Below are positions 1-8,700 of a stretch of DNA of 13,987 bases, one piece after another. The notes beneath the pieces were generated by a model. That model did not search any database, was not told the DNA's origin, and saw only the letters and a program-made list of their open reading frames with translations. Every line of letters starts with the position of its first letter. Within the stretch, counting starts at the first letter, position 1. The translations under genes were made by a program, and so were the position numbers. The stretch covers positions 1-13,987 of the forward strand of contig JBJXFI010000123.1 in NCBI GenBank assembly GCA_046154695.1. Direction: 5' to 3'. This DNA is from DALYLB01 sp046154695 (lineage in GTDB: Bacteria > Acidobacteriota > Blastocatellia > RBC074).

Positions 1-125
1 CCCCGCGACCGGCGACCATTTCCAACCGACTACCGGCAACCGGCGACTGACTACCGCCTGCCGGGATCTTGTGATAAATTTTGATTGGGCGATGAAAAAA
101 CTGATGGAGGTTACAGGATTCGATT
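1..125. other. Upstream region of the FmdB-type gene
   Basis: This stretch has no gene. Its first half is a degenerate heptamer repeat, listed separately. The second half is AT-richer and carries the translation signal for the gene at 126. AGGA at 115-118 lies 7 nt before the ATG. A stronger GGAGG at 106-110 sits 15 nt away, which is probably too far to be used. No convincing -35/-10 pair was identified, so the promoter may lie outside the window. Confidence 0.5.
22..63. repeat. Degenerate 7-bp tandem repeat (ACCG-type)
   Basis: Six consecutive 7-nt units end at 28, 35, 42, 49, 56 and 63. Each ends in ACCG or a one-base variant (ccaaccg, actaccg, gcaaccg, gcgactg, actaccg, cctgccg). Two further ACCG/ACCA units at 5-18 are out of phase with these. 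The array is intergenic. The period is visible directly; it recalls the heptanucleotide short tandem repeats known from cyanobacteria, but common origin is not implied. Confidence 0.6.
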
Positions 126-467
126 ATGCCGATTTACGAATATCTCTGTGAGAAATGCGGGCATGAACTGGAAGTGATGCAGAAGATGAGCGACAAGCCG
201 CTCACGAAATGCCCTGAGTGCAAGGGCAAGCTTGAAAAGGTGATCTCTCAGACCAGCTTTCAACTGAAGGGGTCCGGCTGGTACGTCAGCGACTACGCCA
301 GCCGCGGCAAGGCGGAAAAGCCGGAGAAGGCCGACACGGCCGAAGCGGCCGACAAGACCGAGAAGGTCGAAAAGACCGAGAAGGTCGAAAAGACCGAAAA
401 GACCGAGAAGCCCGAGAAGAAAGAGAAGCCCGGGAAGAAAGAGACCGCCAATGCCGGGAGCGCCTGA
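126..467 (+). CDS. FmdB-family zinc-ribbon protein
   Basis: A small 113-aa protein of the FmdB/CxxC_CxxC_SSSS regulatory zinc-ribbon family. The N-terminus MPIYEYLCEKCGH is the family hallmark. Cys8, Cys11, Cys29 and Cys32 form the two CxxC knuckles of a single zinc ribbon, followed by the usual hydrophobic/Ser segment (residues ~38-60, containing GSGWYVSDY). From residue ~62 the protein is a low-complexity Lys/Glu/Pro/Thr tail made of KTEK/VEK/PEK units, probably disordered, which many family members carry in variable form. The family was named after a putative formamidase regulator; the real role of most members is unknown, so no specific function is assigned. A Shine-Dalgarno AGGA lies 7 nt before the ATG. 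The VWA gene follows by about 50 bp on the same strand and is probably co-transcribed. Confidence 0.9.
   Translation: MPIYEYLCEKCGHELEVMQKMSDKPLTKCPECKGKLEKVISQTSFQLKGSGWYVSDYASRGKAEKPEKADTAEAADKTEKVEKTEKVEKTEKTEKPEKKEKPGKKETANAGSA
354..434. repeat. Tandem repeat encoding the Lys/Glu tail
   Basis: Two perfect 18-nt units lie at 354-371 and 372-389, followed by 9-nt half-unit derivatives to about 434. In frame they encode KTEKVE, KTEKVE, KTEKTEKPEK and similar. The repeat lies in the 3' part of the FmdB-type gene, and because its unit is a multiple of three, copy number can change without a frameshift. Confidence 0.8.
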
Positions 468-519
468 AGGCTCCCTGGGAAGGCGCGACAGAGTTTTTCA
501 TGCGATGAGAGCGGAAATC

Positions 520-1524
520 ATGAAGGCCATGCGGACAGCAAAACACGAAAGCGGAAGGGGGAGGCAGCCCGTGGGCGGGTCGCGGCTCATTTTTGCGGTG
601 TCGGTTGGGTTGCTGGTCTTCCCGGCGGGGGTATTCGGTCAATCGGGCCGCAGTCCGGTCTCGGGGCGCAAGACGCTGATCGTCCCGGTCATCGCCCAGC
701 GGGTCGAGGATCCGAACAGACCGAAATCGCTGCTCAAGGGAGAGACGAAGACCGAGGAAGCGGTCGAGAAGATCATCCCGAAGCAGGAGCTGGAACTCTT
801 TGACGGCGGCGTGCTGCAAAAGATCGAGGCCTTTTCGCCTGATCCCAGCCCGACCCGCTACGTCATCCTGATGGACAACTCGCTGACGCTGCAGGCCGAC
901 GTCCGAAAACTGGCGGCGATCCCGGCGGCCTTCGCGCCCGAGATCTATGAGGGCGACAAGGTGATGGTCATCGGCTATGACTCCAAGCCCGAGGTCATCA
1001 CCGATTTCACGGACGATCCGAAACAGTTGCAGAACACGCTGGAGCTGCTGCGAAAGACCGACAAACCGCGCCTTTTCGACACGCTCAATGTCGCGATGGA
1101 GGATGTGCTGCGGCCCGAGGTGGGATTCTCCAAACGGGTGATCGTGATCATCGGCGACGGGCTCGACCGCGAAAGCATCATCAGTTTCGAGGAGATCCTC
1201 GCCAAGCTCCAGGACGAGAACATCACCGTCTATGCCATCCAGGTCCGCGATCGCACGCGCGGCGCCCTGCGCCGGGACGGCCCCAAACCCGCCGAGGCCC
1301 TCAAGCAACTGACCACCGGCACCGGCGGCAGAATCTATTCGATCGACAGCGACTACAAGACCGCGGTCAAGGAGATCTGCGACGAGATGCGCAACGACCG
1401 CTATCAGCTCAGCTATTATCCCGACGGCATCAACCCGATCAACAAGCGGCTGCTGCTGCTCTCCTCCTCCAACGCAACCGTCTCGCTGCGCTACAAGGGC
1501 TGGCATCCGCCACGCAAGCAGTAG
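520..1524 (+). CDS. Secreted VWA-domain protein, acidobacterial type (copy 1)
   Basis: A predicted exported protein with a von Willebrand factor A domain of the VWFA-related acidobacterial type, a family expanded in Acidobacteriota without a defined function. Possible ATG starts in the same frame are 451, 505, 520 and 529. 520 is chosen because GGA precedes it at a usable distance, whereas 451 would overlap the upstream gene. A long basic N-terminus leads into the hydrophobic segment LIFAVSVGLLVFPAGVFG, read as a signal peptide with cleavage before QSG. The MIDAS-like motif is DNSLT, with Asp at residue ~119 from this start. It matches DxSxT rather than the usual DxSxS. Strand b4 is VIVIIGDGLD. 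The C-terminus YKGWHPP is typical of the family's final strand. The gene runs tail to tail into purS with only 3 bp between stop codons and no visible terminator. Confidence 0.85.
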   Translation: MKAMRTAKHESGRGRQPVGGSRLIFAVSVGLLVFPAGVFGQSGRSPVSGRKTLIVPVIAQRVEDPNRPKSLLKGETKTEEAVEKIIPKQELELFDGGVLQKIEAFSPDPSPTRYVILMDNSLTLQADVRKLAAIPAAFAPEIYEGDKVMVIGYDSKPEVITDFTDDPKQLQNTLELLRKTDKPRLFDTLNVAMEDVLRPEVGFSKRVIVIIGDGLDRESIISFEEILAKLQDENITVYAIQVRDRTRGALRRDGPKPAEALKQLTTGTGGRIYSIDSDYKTAVKEICDEMRNDRYQLSYYPDGINPINKRLLLLSSSNATVSLRYKGWHPPRKQ

Positions 1525-1527
1525 CCG

Positions 1528-1770
1528 TCAGGCGATCTCCACGCGGTAATCCTCGATCACGGGATTCGACAGGACATCCTGGGCGAACTTTTCGATCTGG
1601 GCGCGGGCGGCGGCGGCGTCCACTGAATCGTCGAGTTTCACTTCGAAATATTTGCCCTGCCGCACATCGGCGATGCCCTGATAGCCGATGGTTTCGGCCG
1701 CGTGGTGAATGGCTTTTCCCTGCGGATCGAGCACGCCATTCTTGAGGGTGACATAGACTTTGGCCAACAT
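1528..1770 (-). CDS. PurS subunit of phosphoribosylformylglycinamidine (FGAM) synthase
   Basis: An 80-aa protein of the usual PurS length. It starts MLAKVYVTLKNGVLDPQG and ends NPVIEDYRVEIA, both family hallmarks, with VRQGKYFEVKL in the middle. PurS is the small bridging subunit of the PurLQS complex, which in the cytosol converts FGAR, glutamine and ATP to FGAM in de novo purine synthesis. The frame is open upstream to an ATG at 1800, but that start lies in a palindromic repeat. The ATG at 1770 has GAGGA 10 nt upstream and gives the canonical N-terminus. purB lies upstream on the same strand, separated by a 108-bp gap holding the palindrome. purL and purQ, the usual partners of purS, are not next to it: the downstream gene is a convergent VWA gene. 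Confidence 0.93.
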   Translation of the reverse strand: MLAKVYVTLKNGVLDPQGKAIHHAAETIGYQGIADVRQGKYFEVKLDDSVDAAAARAQIEKFAQDVLSNPVIEDYRVEIA

Positions 1771-1792
1771 TATTCGTTTTTCCTCGTCGAAA

Positions 1793-1867
1793 TCATCCAC
1801 GAAGCCACACGAAGAAACACGAAGGATTGCCTTCTCTTCGTGTTTCTTCGTGTGGCTTCGTGGATGA
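1793..1867. repeat. Long perfect palindrome, TTCGTG family, copy 1
   Basis: A perfect 32-bp inverted repeat: left arm 1793-1824, right arm 1836-1867, with an 11-nt loop. Each arm is built of CACGAAG-like words, so the arm itself is internally repetitive. It fills most of the purB-purS gap. A related palindrome lies at 4503-4574 in the same minus-strand operon. Beyond the arm both copies share an ATGAAA-containing flank on the minus strand. In the purB-purS transcript it would form a very stable hairpin that could attenuate transcription or protect mRNA ends. There is no U-tract, so a plain intrinsic terminator is not supported. Confidence 0.92.
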
Positions 1868-1878
1868 GGTTTTCATTA

Positions 1879-3209
<1,331 letters not shown>

Positions 3210-3213
<4 letters not shown>

Positions 3214-3413
3214 TCCTCGTCTCTCGATTTGGCCCAAACGGAGAAGCAATAGACGCTGAGCGCCGCGGCGCCCATCGGAATCAGCCAGCGGACGTTGTTC
3301 TCCTCCAGGCGTCCGCCGAGCAGGATCGCGCCGGTCCAAAGCAGGGCGGCCGCGCCGAGCCCGATGCCGGCGCGTTTATAGGCGCGATGAAGTCTGTCCC
3401 GCTCTTCGCTCAT
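3210..3413 (-). CDS. Small two-helix membrane protein, unknown function
   Basis: A 67-aa protein. Two hydrophobic segments are visible at residues ~15-34 (AGIGLGAAALLWTGAILLGG) and ~43-61, separated by a short polar loop (RLEENNVR). Both ends are charged, consistent with a small inner-membrane protein with both termini on the same side. No family is recognised. Its reality is supported by context: its ATG overlaps the stop of the upstream VWA gene as ATGA, its own stop overlaps the purB ATG in the same way, and GGAGAGGA lies directly upstream. The frame extends upstream inside the VWA gene, but that part is a shadow. The protein ends DEE, whose codons also form the GAGGA in front of purB. Confidence 0.8.
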
Positions 3414-4618
3414 TCCTCTCCCGCGTAATAGCTGCGCCGCGAGCGGACGTTCAGGCCGGGGCGCGCGGGCAGCACCTGGATCGACCGCATGTCCTCCAGG
3501 CTGGGTTTTCGTTCGGTGACAAACGAGAGGCTGTATTGCGCGCCGATCTCCTTTGCCAGCTGGGTATGCATCTTGATGATATCGGTGTGCGTGAGCGGCA
3601 GCCACATCTCGCCTCCGCTCGCCTCGGCCACGTTCCGCATTTCGACGGCGGCCGCGTCGAGCTGGGGAATGTGCCGGCGCAACTCCTCGATTCGTTTGGC
3701 GCTCGACGTGGTCTGGCGTTCGCGGCGCGCGGCCCAGTCGGCGGCAAAGGCGACCTCGCTCCGCAGCGCCTCGGCCCAGCCGATGACGAAGACGGCGGCC
3801 CGCGACTTCTCGAGCGCGAGCATCGCATTCGACCGCGGCGTCTTGCTGCCCGAATCGAGCCCGTCGCTGAGCAGCACGATCACCCGGCGGCCCTCCTTTC
3901 GCGACGCCAGTTTGTCCGCCGCCAGGCTCAGCGCGTCGTGATAGGTCGACCGGATCCCCACCCGATATTTCGATTGCAGCGCCGCGGCGGCCTGCGCCTT
4001 GTCCCGGGTCCAGTCCTGAATGAGCTGCACGCGGTCGGAATACTGGATGATCGCGAATTGATCGCTGGGCGAGAGGCCCGCGATAAACCGCTCCGCGAAG
4101 ACCCATGCCGTCGGACGCTGCAGCACTTTATATTCCGGTCCGCCGCGCTCCCAGATCGGCCGCTCCTGCCGCTCGATTCGCTCGGTCGGGCCGTTCTTGA
4201 ACGTCCCGATCTCGTTGCCCAGATCGAGGATCAGCACGATATTCGCGGGCTCCCGCTTGAGCCTCGCCACCGGACGCGCCTCGCCCTCCTCGAGGACCAG
4301 GACGTCCTTTTCCGTCAGATCATCGACGAATTTGCCATCCACATCATAGGCGAGCAGCGGCAGCACCACTTCGCGCGTCTCGATTCGAACCACCGGCTTC
4401 TCGCCCGACGGCTGGCCCTGCGGCCTTCGGCCGGACTGCGCCGGGACGGAAAGCGAGCCGGCGAGAATCAGCGCCGCGAAAATCGCTCCCTGAGAATAGA
4501 CCATCCACGAAGTCACACGAAAAGACACGAAGGAGGGCCTCTCTCTTCGTGTCCTTTCGCGTGACTTCGTGGATAAGAGTTTCATAATTTCTCCCTGACG
4601 CTTCCGTTTCCCGCTCAT
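3410..4618 (-). CDS. Secreted VWA-domain protein, acidobacterial type (copy 2)
   Basis: A second exported VWA protein of about 400 aa, clearly similar in plan to the one at 520-1524 but on the other strand. The signal segment is IFAALILAGSLSVPAQ, with cleavage expected before SGRR. The VWA domain starts with NIVLILDLGNE, where the MIDAS Asp (residue ~132) is kept but both serines are replaced, so metal binding is doubtful. The later strand is VIVLLSDGLDSGSK. The C-terminus is SRRSYYAGEE. Four starts are possible: 4627, 4618, 4585 and 4504. GGAGG lies 10 nt before 4618. 4585 has GGGAG about 6 nt upstream but falls in the flank of a palindromic repeat. 4504 would begin just past the repeat. The longer forms translate the repeat as an Arg/Ser-rich stretch before the signal peptide. 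The stop overlaps the next gene as ATGA. Confidence 0.85.
   Translation of the reverse strand: MSGKRKRQGEIMKLLSTKSRERTRRERPSFVSFRVTSWMVYSQGAIFAALILAGSLSVPAQSGRRPQGQPSGEKPVVRIETREVVLPLLAYDVDGKFVDDLTEKDVLVLEEGEARPVARLKREPANIVLILDLGNEIGTFKNGPTERIERQERPIWERGGPEYKVLQRPTAWVFAERFIAGLSPSDQFAIIQYSDRVQLIQDWTRDKAQAAAALQSKYRVGIRSTYHDALSLAADKLASRKEGRRVIVLLSDGLDSGSKTPRSNAMLALEKSRAAVFVIGWAEALRSEVAFAADWAARRERQTTSSAKRIEELRRHIPQLDAAAVEMRNVAEASGGEMWLPLTHTDIIKMHTQLAKEIGAQYSLSFVTERKPSLEDMRSIQVLPARPGLNVRSRRSYYAGEE
4503..4574. repeat. Long palindrome, TTCGTG family, copy 2
   Basis: Inverted repeat with 30-nt arms (4503-4532 and 4545-4574) and a 12-nt loop. Arms match at 28 of 30 positions. The two exceptions, 4517 against 4560 and 4523 against 4554, are A opposite C on the plus strand but become G-U wobbles in minus-strand RNA, the sense of the surrounding operon. 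Compared with copy 1 (1793-1867), the left arms differ at three positions, and at each the other arm has changed to match. The element sits in the 5' end of the second VWA gene, in frame and without a stop codon. Confidence 0.9.
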
Positions 4619-4648
4619 CGCGTTCATCCCTCCGGCACGCTGAACGAA

Positions 4649-5455
4649 TCAAAGCTCGATCCATGCGCTCGGCCCGTCGTGGCGCGCGACCTTGACGCGG
4701 CGCTCGGCTTCGGCGGAAGAGAGCGGCGCCCGATCGGAGGGCGCCTGCAGGGCCTGCGTGGCCGCGAGCCGCGCCACATCGGGATGGTTCGTGTTGCGCG
4801 ACAAATGAGCCAGGACGATATGCTCGGCCCTGCCGTCGAAATCGTCCCGGAGGAACCGCGCCATCTCGTCGTTCGACGTGTGGCCCTGGCGGCTCATGAT
4901 CCGCTGTTTGAGCGACCATGGATAATAGCTGCATGCGCGCAGGATCTCGACTTCGTGATTGGCCTCGATGATCAGGGCATCCGAGCCGCGAAGCGCCTCG
5001 GCGGCCGGCGGGTGGATATGCCCGAGATCCACGGCGATCCCCATCTTGATTCCGCGAGCCTCGATGGTGAAGGCCATCGGATCGGCGGCGTCGTGGGGAA
5101 TGGCGAAGGGATGAACCCGTATCTCTCCGATCTCGAAATCCTCGGACGGGCCGATCGCCGCGCCGAGGCGAAGATCCCTGACCCGCTCGCCGAGCTTGCA
5201 CGCATCGAGCGCCGCCGGCGAAACATAAATGGGAACATGGAGCGTCTTCGAAAGGACGTGCAGCCCCCTGGCGTGATCCCCATGCTCGTGCGTGATGACG
5301 ATCGCGTCGAGCCGCGCGGGATCCTCCCCGACGGCCTGCAGCCGTTTGAGGGTCTCGCGCGCGCTCAACCCGCAATCAATCAGAATACGCGTCTCTCCCG
5401 CGACGACCAGCGTCGCGTTGCCGGAGCTGCCACTACCGAGAATGCAGATTCGCAT
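4649..5455 (-). CDS. MBL-fold metallohydrolase, YycJ-like
   Basis: A 268-aa metallo-beta-lactamase-fold protein, close in plan to the YycJ/WalJ group of small MBL hydrolases. It opens with MRICILGSGSSGNATLVV, the group's GSGSSGN start, followed by ILIDCGLS. The metal motif is THEHGDH with His56, His58, Asp60 and His61. A later Asp (IAVDLGH) and the distal ALIIEANHE and HLSRNTNH motifs supply further metal ligands. It lacks a signal peptide and should be cytosolic, with two zinc or manganese ions. WalJ-type proteins have been linked to DNA processing and cell-wall signalling in Firmicutes; the substrate here is unknown. No clear Shine-Dalgarno lies before the ATG, and a short or weak leader is likely. 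It is the first gene of the minus-strand operon, about 30 bp upstream of the VWA gene. Confidence 0.92.
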   Translation of the reverse strand: MRICILGSGSSGNATLVVAGETRILIDCGLSARETLKRLQAVGEDPARLDAIVITHEHGDHARGLHVLSKTLHVPIYVSPAALDACKLGERVRDLRLGAAIGPSEDFEIGEIRVHPFAIPHDAADPMAFTIEARGIKMGIAVDLGHIHPPAAEALRGSDALIIEANHEVEILRACSYYPWSLKQRIMSRQGHTSNDEMARFLRDDFDGRAEHIVLAHLSRNTNHPDVARLAATQALQAPSDRAPLSSAEAERRVKVARHDGPSAWIEL

Positions 5456-5498
5456 GCGGGATCAATACTTGAAAATCGGGATGCGGAAACGAGGCCGA

Positions 5499-5507
5499 AT
5501 CTTAGCA
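5499..5507 (-). promoter_or_regulatory. Candidate extended -10 element for the MBL-VWA-pur operon
   Basis: On the minus strand this reads TGCTAAGAT, an extended -10 of the form TGnTAnnnT. It would start transcription about 35-40 nt before the MBL start codon. No good -35 hexamer is seen, which extended -10 promoters can tolerate. This is pattern matching only. Confidence 0.35.
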
Positions 5508-5658
5508 CACGCACCCCGGGAACTCCGAGGCCCCGGGACCGCTGAGCGCCAGCTCGGCGCTTCCATTTCCACCAACCGCGCGGCGTCAAAAAACCACGCC
5601 CGCCGGCCGCGCAGGATTCTCAGCAAGAACGATCTGGGCTACACTCTACGCGCATTCC

Positions 5659-5688
5659 TTGAAGGTGGCTGGTCTGACTCAGTATAAA
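5659..5688 (+). promoter_or_regulatory. Candidate sigma-70 promoter for the TonB-receptor gene
   Basis: TTGAAG at 5659-5664 and TATAAA at 5683-5688 are separated by 18 nt. The -10 lies in a locally AT-rich patch that stands out from the GC-rich surroundings. Transcription would start near 5695, giving a leader of about 100 nt. Confidence 0.5.
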
Positions 5689-5762
5689 AACAATATCGGA
5701 TTATTCGGGTTTCCTGAAAACGGCTGGCGATCCGCCCTTCCCACTGGTCGAAAGAGAATTCA

Positions 5763-5790
5763 CCTCCACTTCGGTGGACATTCCTGGAGG
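5763..5790 (+). promoter_or_regulatory. Structured leader and ribosome binding site of the receptor gene
   Basis: GGAGG at 5786-5790 lies 8 nt before the ATG at 5799 and fixes that start. Just upstream, TCCAC (5765-5769), loop TTCG and GTGGA (5774-5778) form a 5-bp stem with a C(UUCG)G tetraloop, an exceptionally stable type. CCTCC at 5763-5767 can instead pair with the GGAGG. The two pairings share bases and exclude each other. A translational switch is possible but unproven. Confidence 0.55.
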
Positions 5791-5798
5791 CAACAAGT

Positions 5799-8700
5799 AT
5801 GAGTAAACATCAACGCCTATGGACAAGGCGCCCGCAGACACACCCGCAGACACATCCGCAGACAAAGAGGATGATCGAGGGAGCGATCTGGATTCTGATC
5901 GCAATCTCGCTGACGACCGCCATTCCGCAATTCGCGGGAGCGCAGGTGCTGTATGGCTCGCTGGTCGGCCGAATCGAGGATCCGTCCGGCGCGGTGGTGG
6001 CCGGGGCGCGAGTCTCGGTCGTCAACAAGGCGACGGGCCAGGAGCGCGAGGCCGCCACCGACGTCAGCGGATCATACGCCTTCCGCGATCTGCAGGTCGG
6101 CGTCTATGATCTGAAGGTCGCGCAGGGCGGGTTCAAGACCTACACGAAGGCCGCGCTCAACATCTCGCTCAACAATATCGTGCGCGAGGACGTGCGGATG
6201 GAGGTCGGCCAGGCCAGCGAAACGGTGACGATCACGGCCGAAGCGCCGGCCCTGCAGACCGATCGCGCCGATGTGAGTTCGCAGCTCGACAAGTCGCAGG
6301 TGACCAACCTGCCGATCGGCGCGGGGCGCAACTTCCAGCAGCTCTACAAACTGATCCCCGGCGCGGCTCCGCCGGCCGACGCCCATTCGGACGCGGGCAA
6401 TCCGCAGCGCGCGCTGGTCACCAATTTCAACGGCGTCTCGTTCTCGAACAACAACACGCGGCTCGACGGCGCGACGGTCAGCTATCCGTGGCTGCCGCAC
6501 ATCGTGGCCTATGTGCCGCCGCAGGACGCCGTCGAGACGGTCAACATCGTGACCAACAGCTTCGACGCGGAGCAGGGGATGGCGGGCGGCGCGGCCGTCA
6601 ACGTGCAGATCAAGTCGGGGACCAATCAATTCCACGGCACGGCGCACGAGTTCCACACCAACAGCGCCATGCGGGCGCGCAACTATTTCTTTTACGGCCC
6701 GCAACTGCCAAAGAACATCTTCAATCAGTTCGGCGGGACGTTCGGCGGCCCGGTGATCAAGAACAAGCTCTTCTTTTTCAGCTCGTGGGAGCGAACCGTG
6801 CGGCGGCAAAACGCCTCGGCGTTTCGGACCCTGCCGACGGCGGCGCTCCGGGCCGGCGATTTCAGCGGGACGGGGGCGCGGATCTATGATCCGGCCACGG
6901 GCAGCGCGGACGGCGCCGGGCGGCAGCTCTTCCCGAACGATCGCATCCCCACCAACCGCATCGATCCGATCGCGGCGAAGATGATCGCGCTGATTCCCAG
7001 CCCGAATCTGGTCACGGCGACGCCCGCGAACAACTATTTCGCCAGCGGGACCTATGAATTCAACCGCGACAACTATGATTTCAAGGTGAACTACGCGCCG
7101 ACCGAGAAATCGACCATGTTCGTGCGGTACTCGATCTCGCCGAGTCAGATCTTCGATCCGCCGTCGCTGGGCGCGGCGGGCGGCGACGCGCTGGCGGGCG
7201 GACAGCCGGGGAACGCGCCGGGCCGCGTGCAGAGCACGGCCATCGGCGGAACCTACACGATCTCGCCGCGCATTCTGATCGACGGCAACATCGGCTTCAC
7301 GCGGCAGCGCCTCGGCGCGCAGAACGTGGATATCGACAGGAACTACGGCCTGGAGGATCTGGGCATTCCCGGCACGAACGGGCCGGACAGGCTGCAGGGC
7401 GGGTATCCGCGATTTGTGATCAGCGGATTTTCGTCCATCGGCAATCCGAACGTCTCGAATCCGTTTCTCTTCCGCGACAACCAGTATGTCGCGGCGGGCA
7501 ACCTGAGCTGGATGCGCGGCGCGCATAGTCTGCGGTTCGGCGGCGAGTACACGTATTACACGATCAACCATTTTCAGCCGCAGGCGGCCTTCGGCCCGCG
7601 CGGCGGGTTCACGTTCTCGGGCGGCCTGACGTCCCTGCGGGGCGGGGCGGCGCCGACGCTGTATAATGGCTGGGCCGATTTCCTGCTCGGCCAGCCGCAG
7701 AGCATGGGCAAGGACCTGCAGAACATCAATCCGGCGGCGGTGCGCATGCCCGGATGGGGGATTTACGCGCGCGACCAGTGGCAGGTCACGCGAAATTTGA
7801 CCGTCAATTTCGGCACGCGGTACGAGTACTATCCATTCGCGACGCGCGATCATCGCGGGGCGGAGCGCTACGATCCGATCTCGGACAAGGTGCTGATCGG
7901 CAGCCTGGGCGGCGTGCCCGAGAACACGGGCGTGGATGTCGGCAAGGGACAGCTCGCCCCCCGGCTCGGCATCGCCTGGCGCGCGACCGAGAAGACGGTC
8001 GTTCGCCTGGGGTATGGCATCAGCGTCGATCCGAACTCGTTCCGCAACATGCGCGACGCGTATCCGGCGACGATCTCGCTGCAAATCTCCGGGCCGACGA
8101 CCTTTCAGGCGGCCGGCGCGTTGAAGACGGGGCTGCCGGCGATCGTGTCGCCCGATCTGACGCCGGGGACGATCTCTCTGCCGACCAACATCGGCACACA
8201 GACCTTCCCGCAGGTCTTCAATCGCGGCTACGTTCAGTCCTTCAACCTGACGGTTCAGCGCGACATCGGCTGGGGCTTCACGGCGCAGGCCGCTTATGTC
8301 GGTTCGCGCGCGATCCGGCAGACGGCCAACGTCAACATCAACGCGGGCGAGGTGGGCGGCGGAAACGCGGGCCGCGCGCTCGCCAGATTCGGACGCATCG
8401 CCAACATCAACATGCTGGTGCCGTTCAACACGACGACCTACGACTCGCTGCAAACCCAGTTGACGCGCCGGTTGAGCCCCGGGGCGCAGCTTGGGATCAC
8501 CTACACCTTTTCGACGGCGATCGGGTATGCCGACAACAGCGATTCGGGCCTGACCTGGCACTCCGTCTCGCAATGGGCGCGGAACCGGGCGCGGACCAGC
8601 TTCGACCGGCCGCATAACCTGCAGATTTACGGCATCTATGAGCTGCCGTTCGGCCAGGGCAAGCGGTGGGCGTCGAGCGGACCGGCCGCCTGGTTCGCCG

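Larger units (their letters stand above)
5456..5798. other. Divergent intergenic region
   Basis: A 343-bp gap between the minus-strand MBL gene and the plus-strand TonB-receptor gene. No protein of recognisable type was seen in any frame. It holds one candidate promoter on each strand, a small 6-bp stem (5545-5550 with 5556-5561, loop AGCTC) without a T-tract, and the structured leader before the receptor gene. Confidence 0.6.

Noticed and set aside
286..1506. A 406-codon open frame on the minus strand, opposite the FmdB-type and VWA genes
   Set aside because: The C-terminal RSFRPSR-type repeats are the antisense translation of the Lys/Glu repeat. No independent motif or ribosome site was seen.
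1771..1800. Longer PurS beginning at 1800
   Set aside because: The extra residues come from the palindrome flank. The ATG at 1770 gives the canonical PurS N-terminus and has GAGGA at a usable distance.
5513..5530. GGAACTCCG near 5520 as a third REP-like copy
   Set aside because: Only about 9 bp resemble the arm and the CCGCC/GGCGG core is missing.
5545..5561. Small hairpin AGCGCC-AGCTC-GGCGCT as a terminator
   Set aside because: There is no T-tract on either side and it lies upstream of both divergent genes, where no transcript needs ending.
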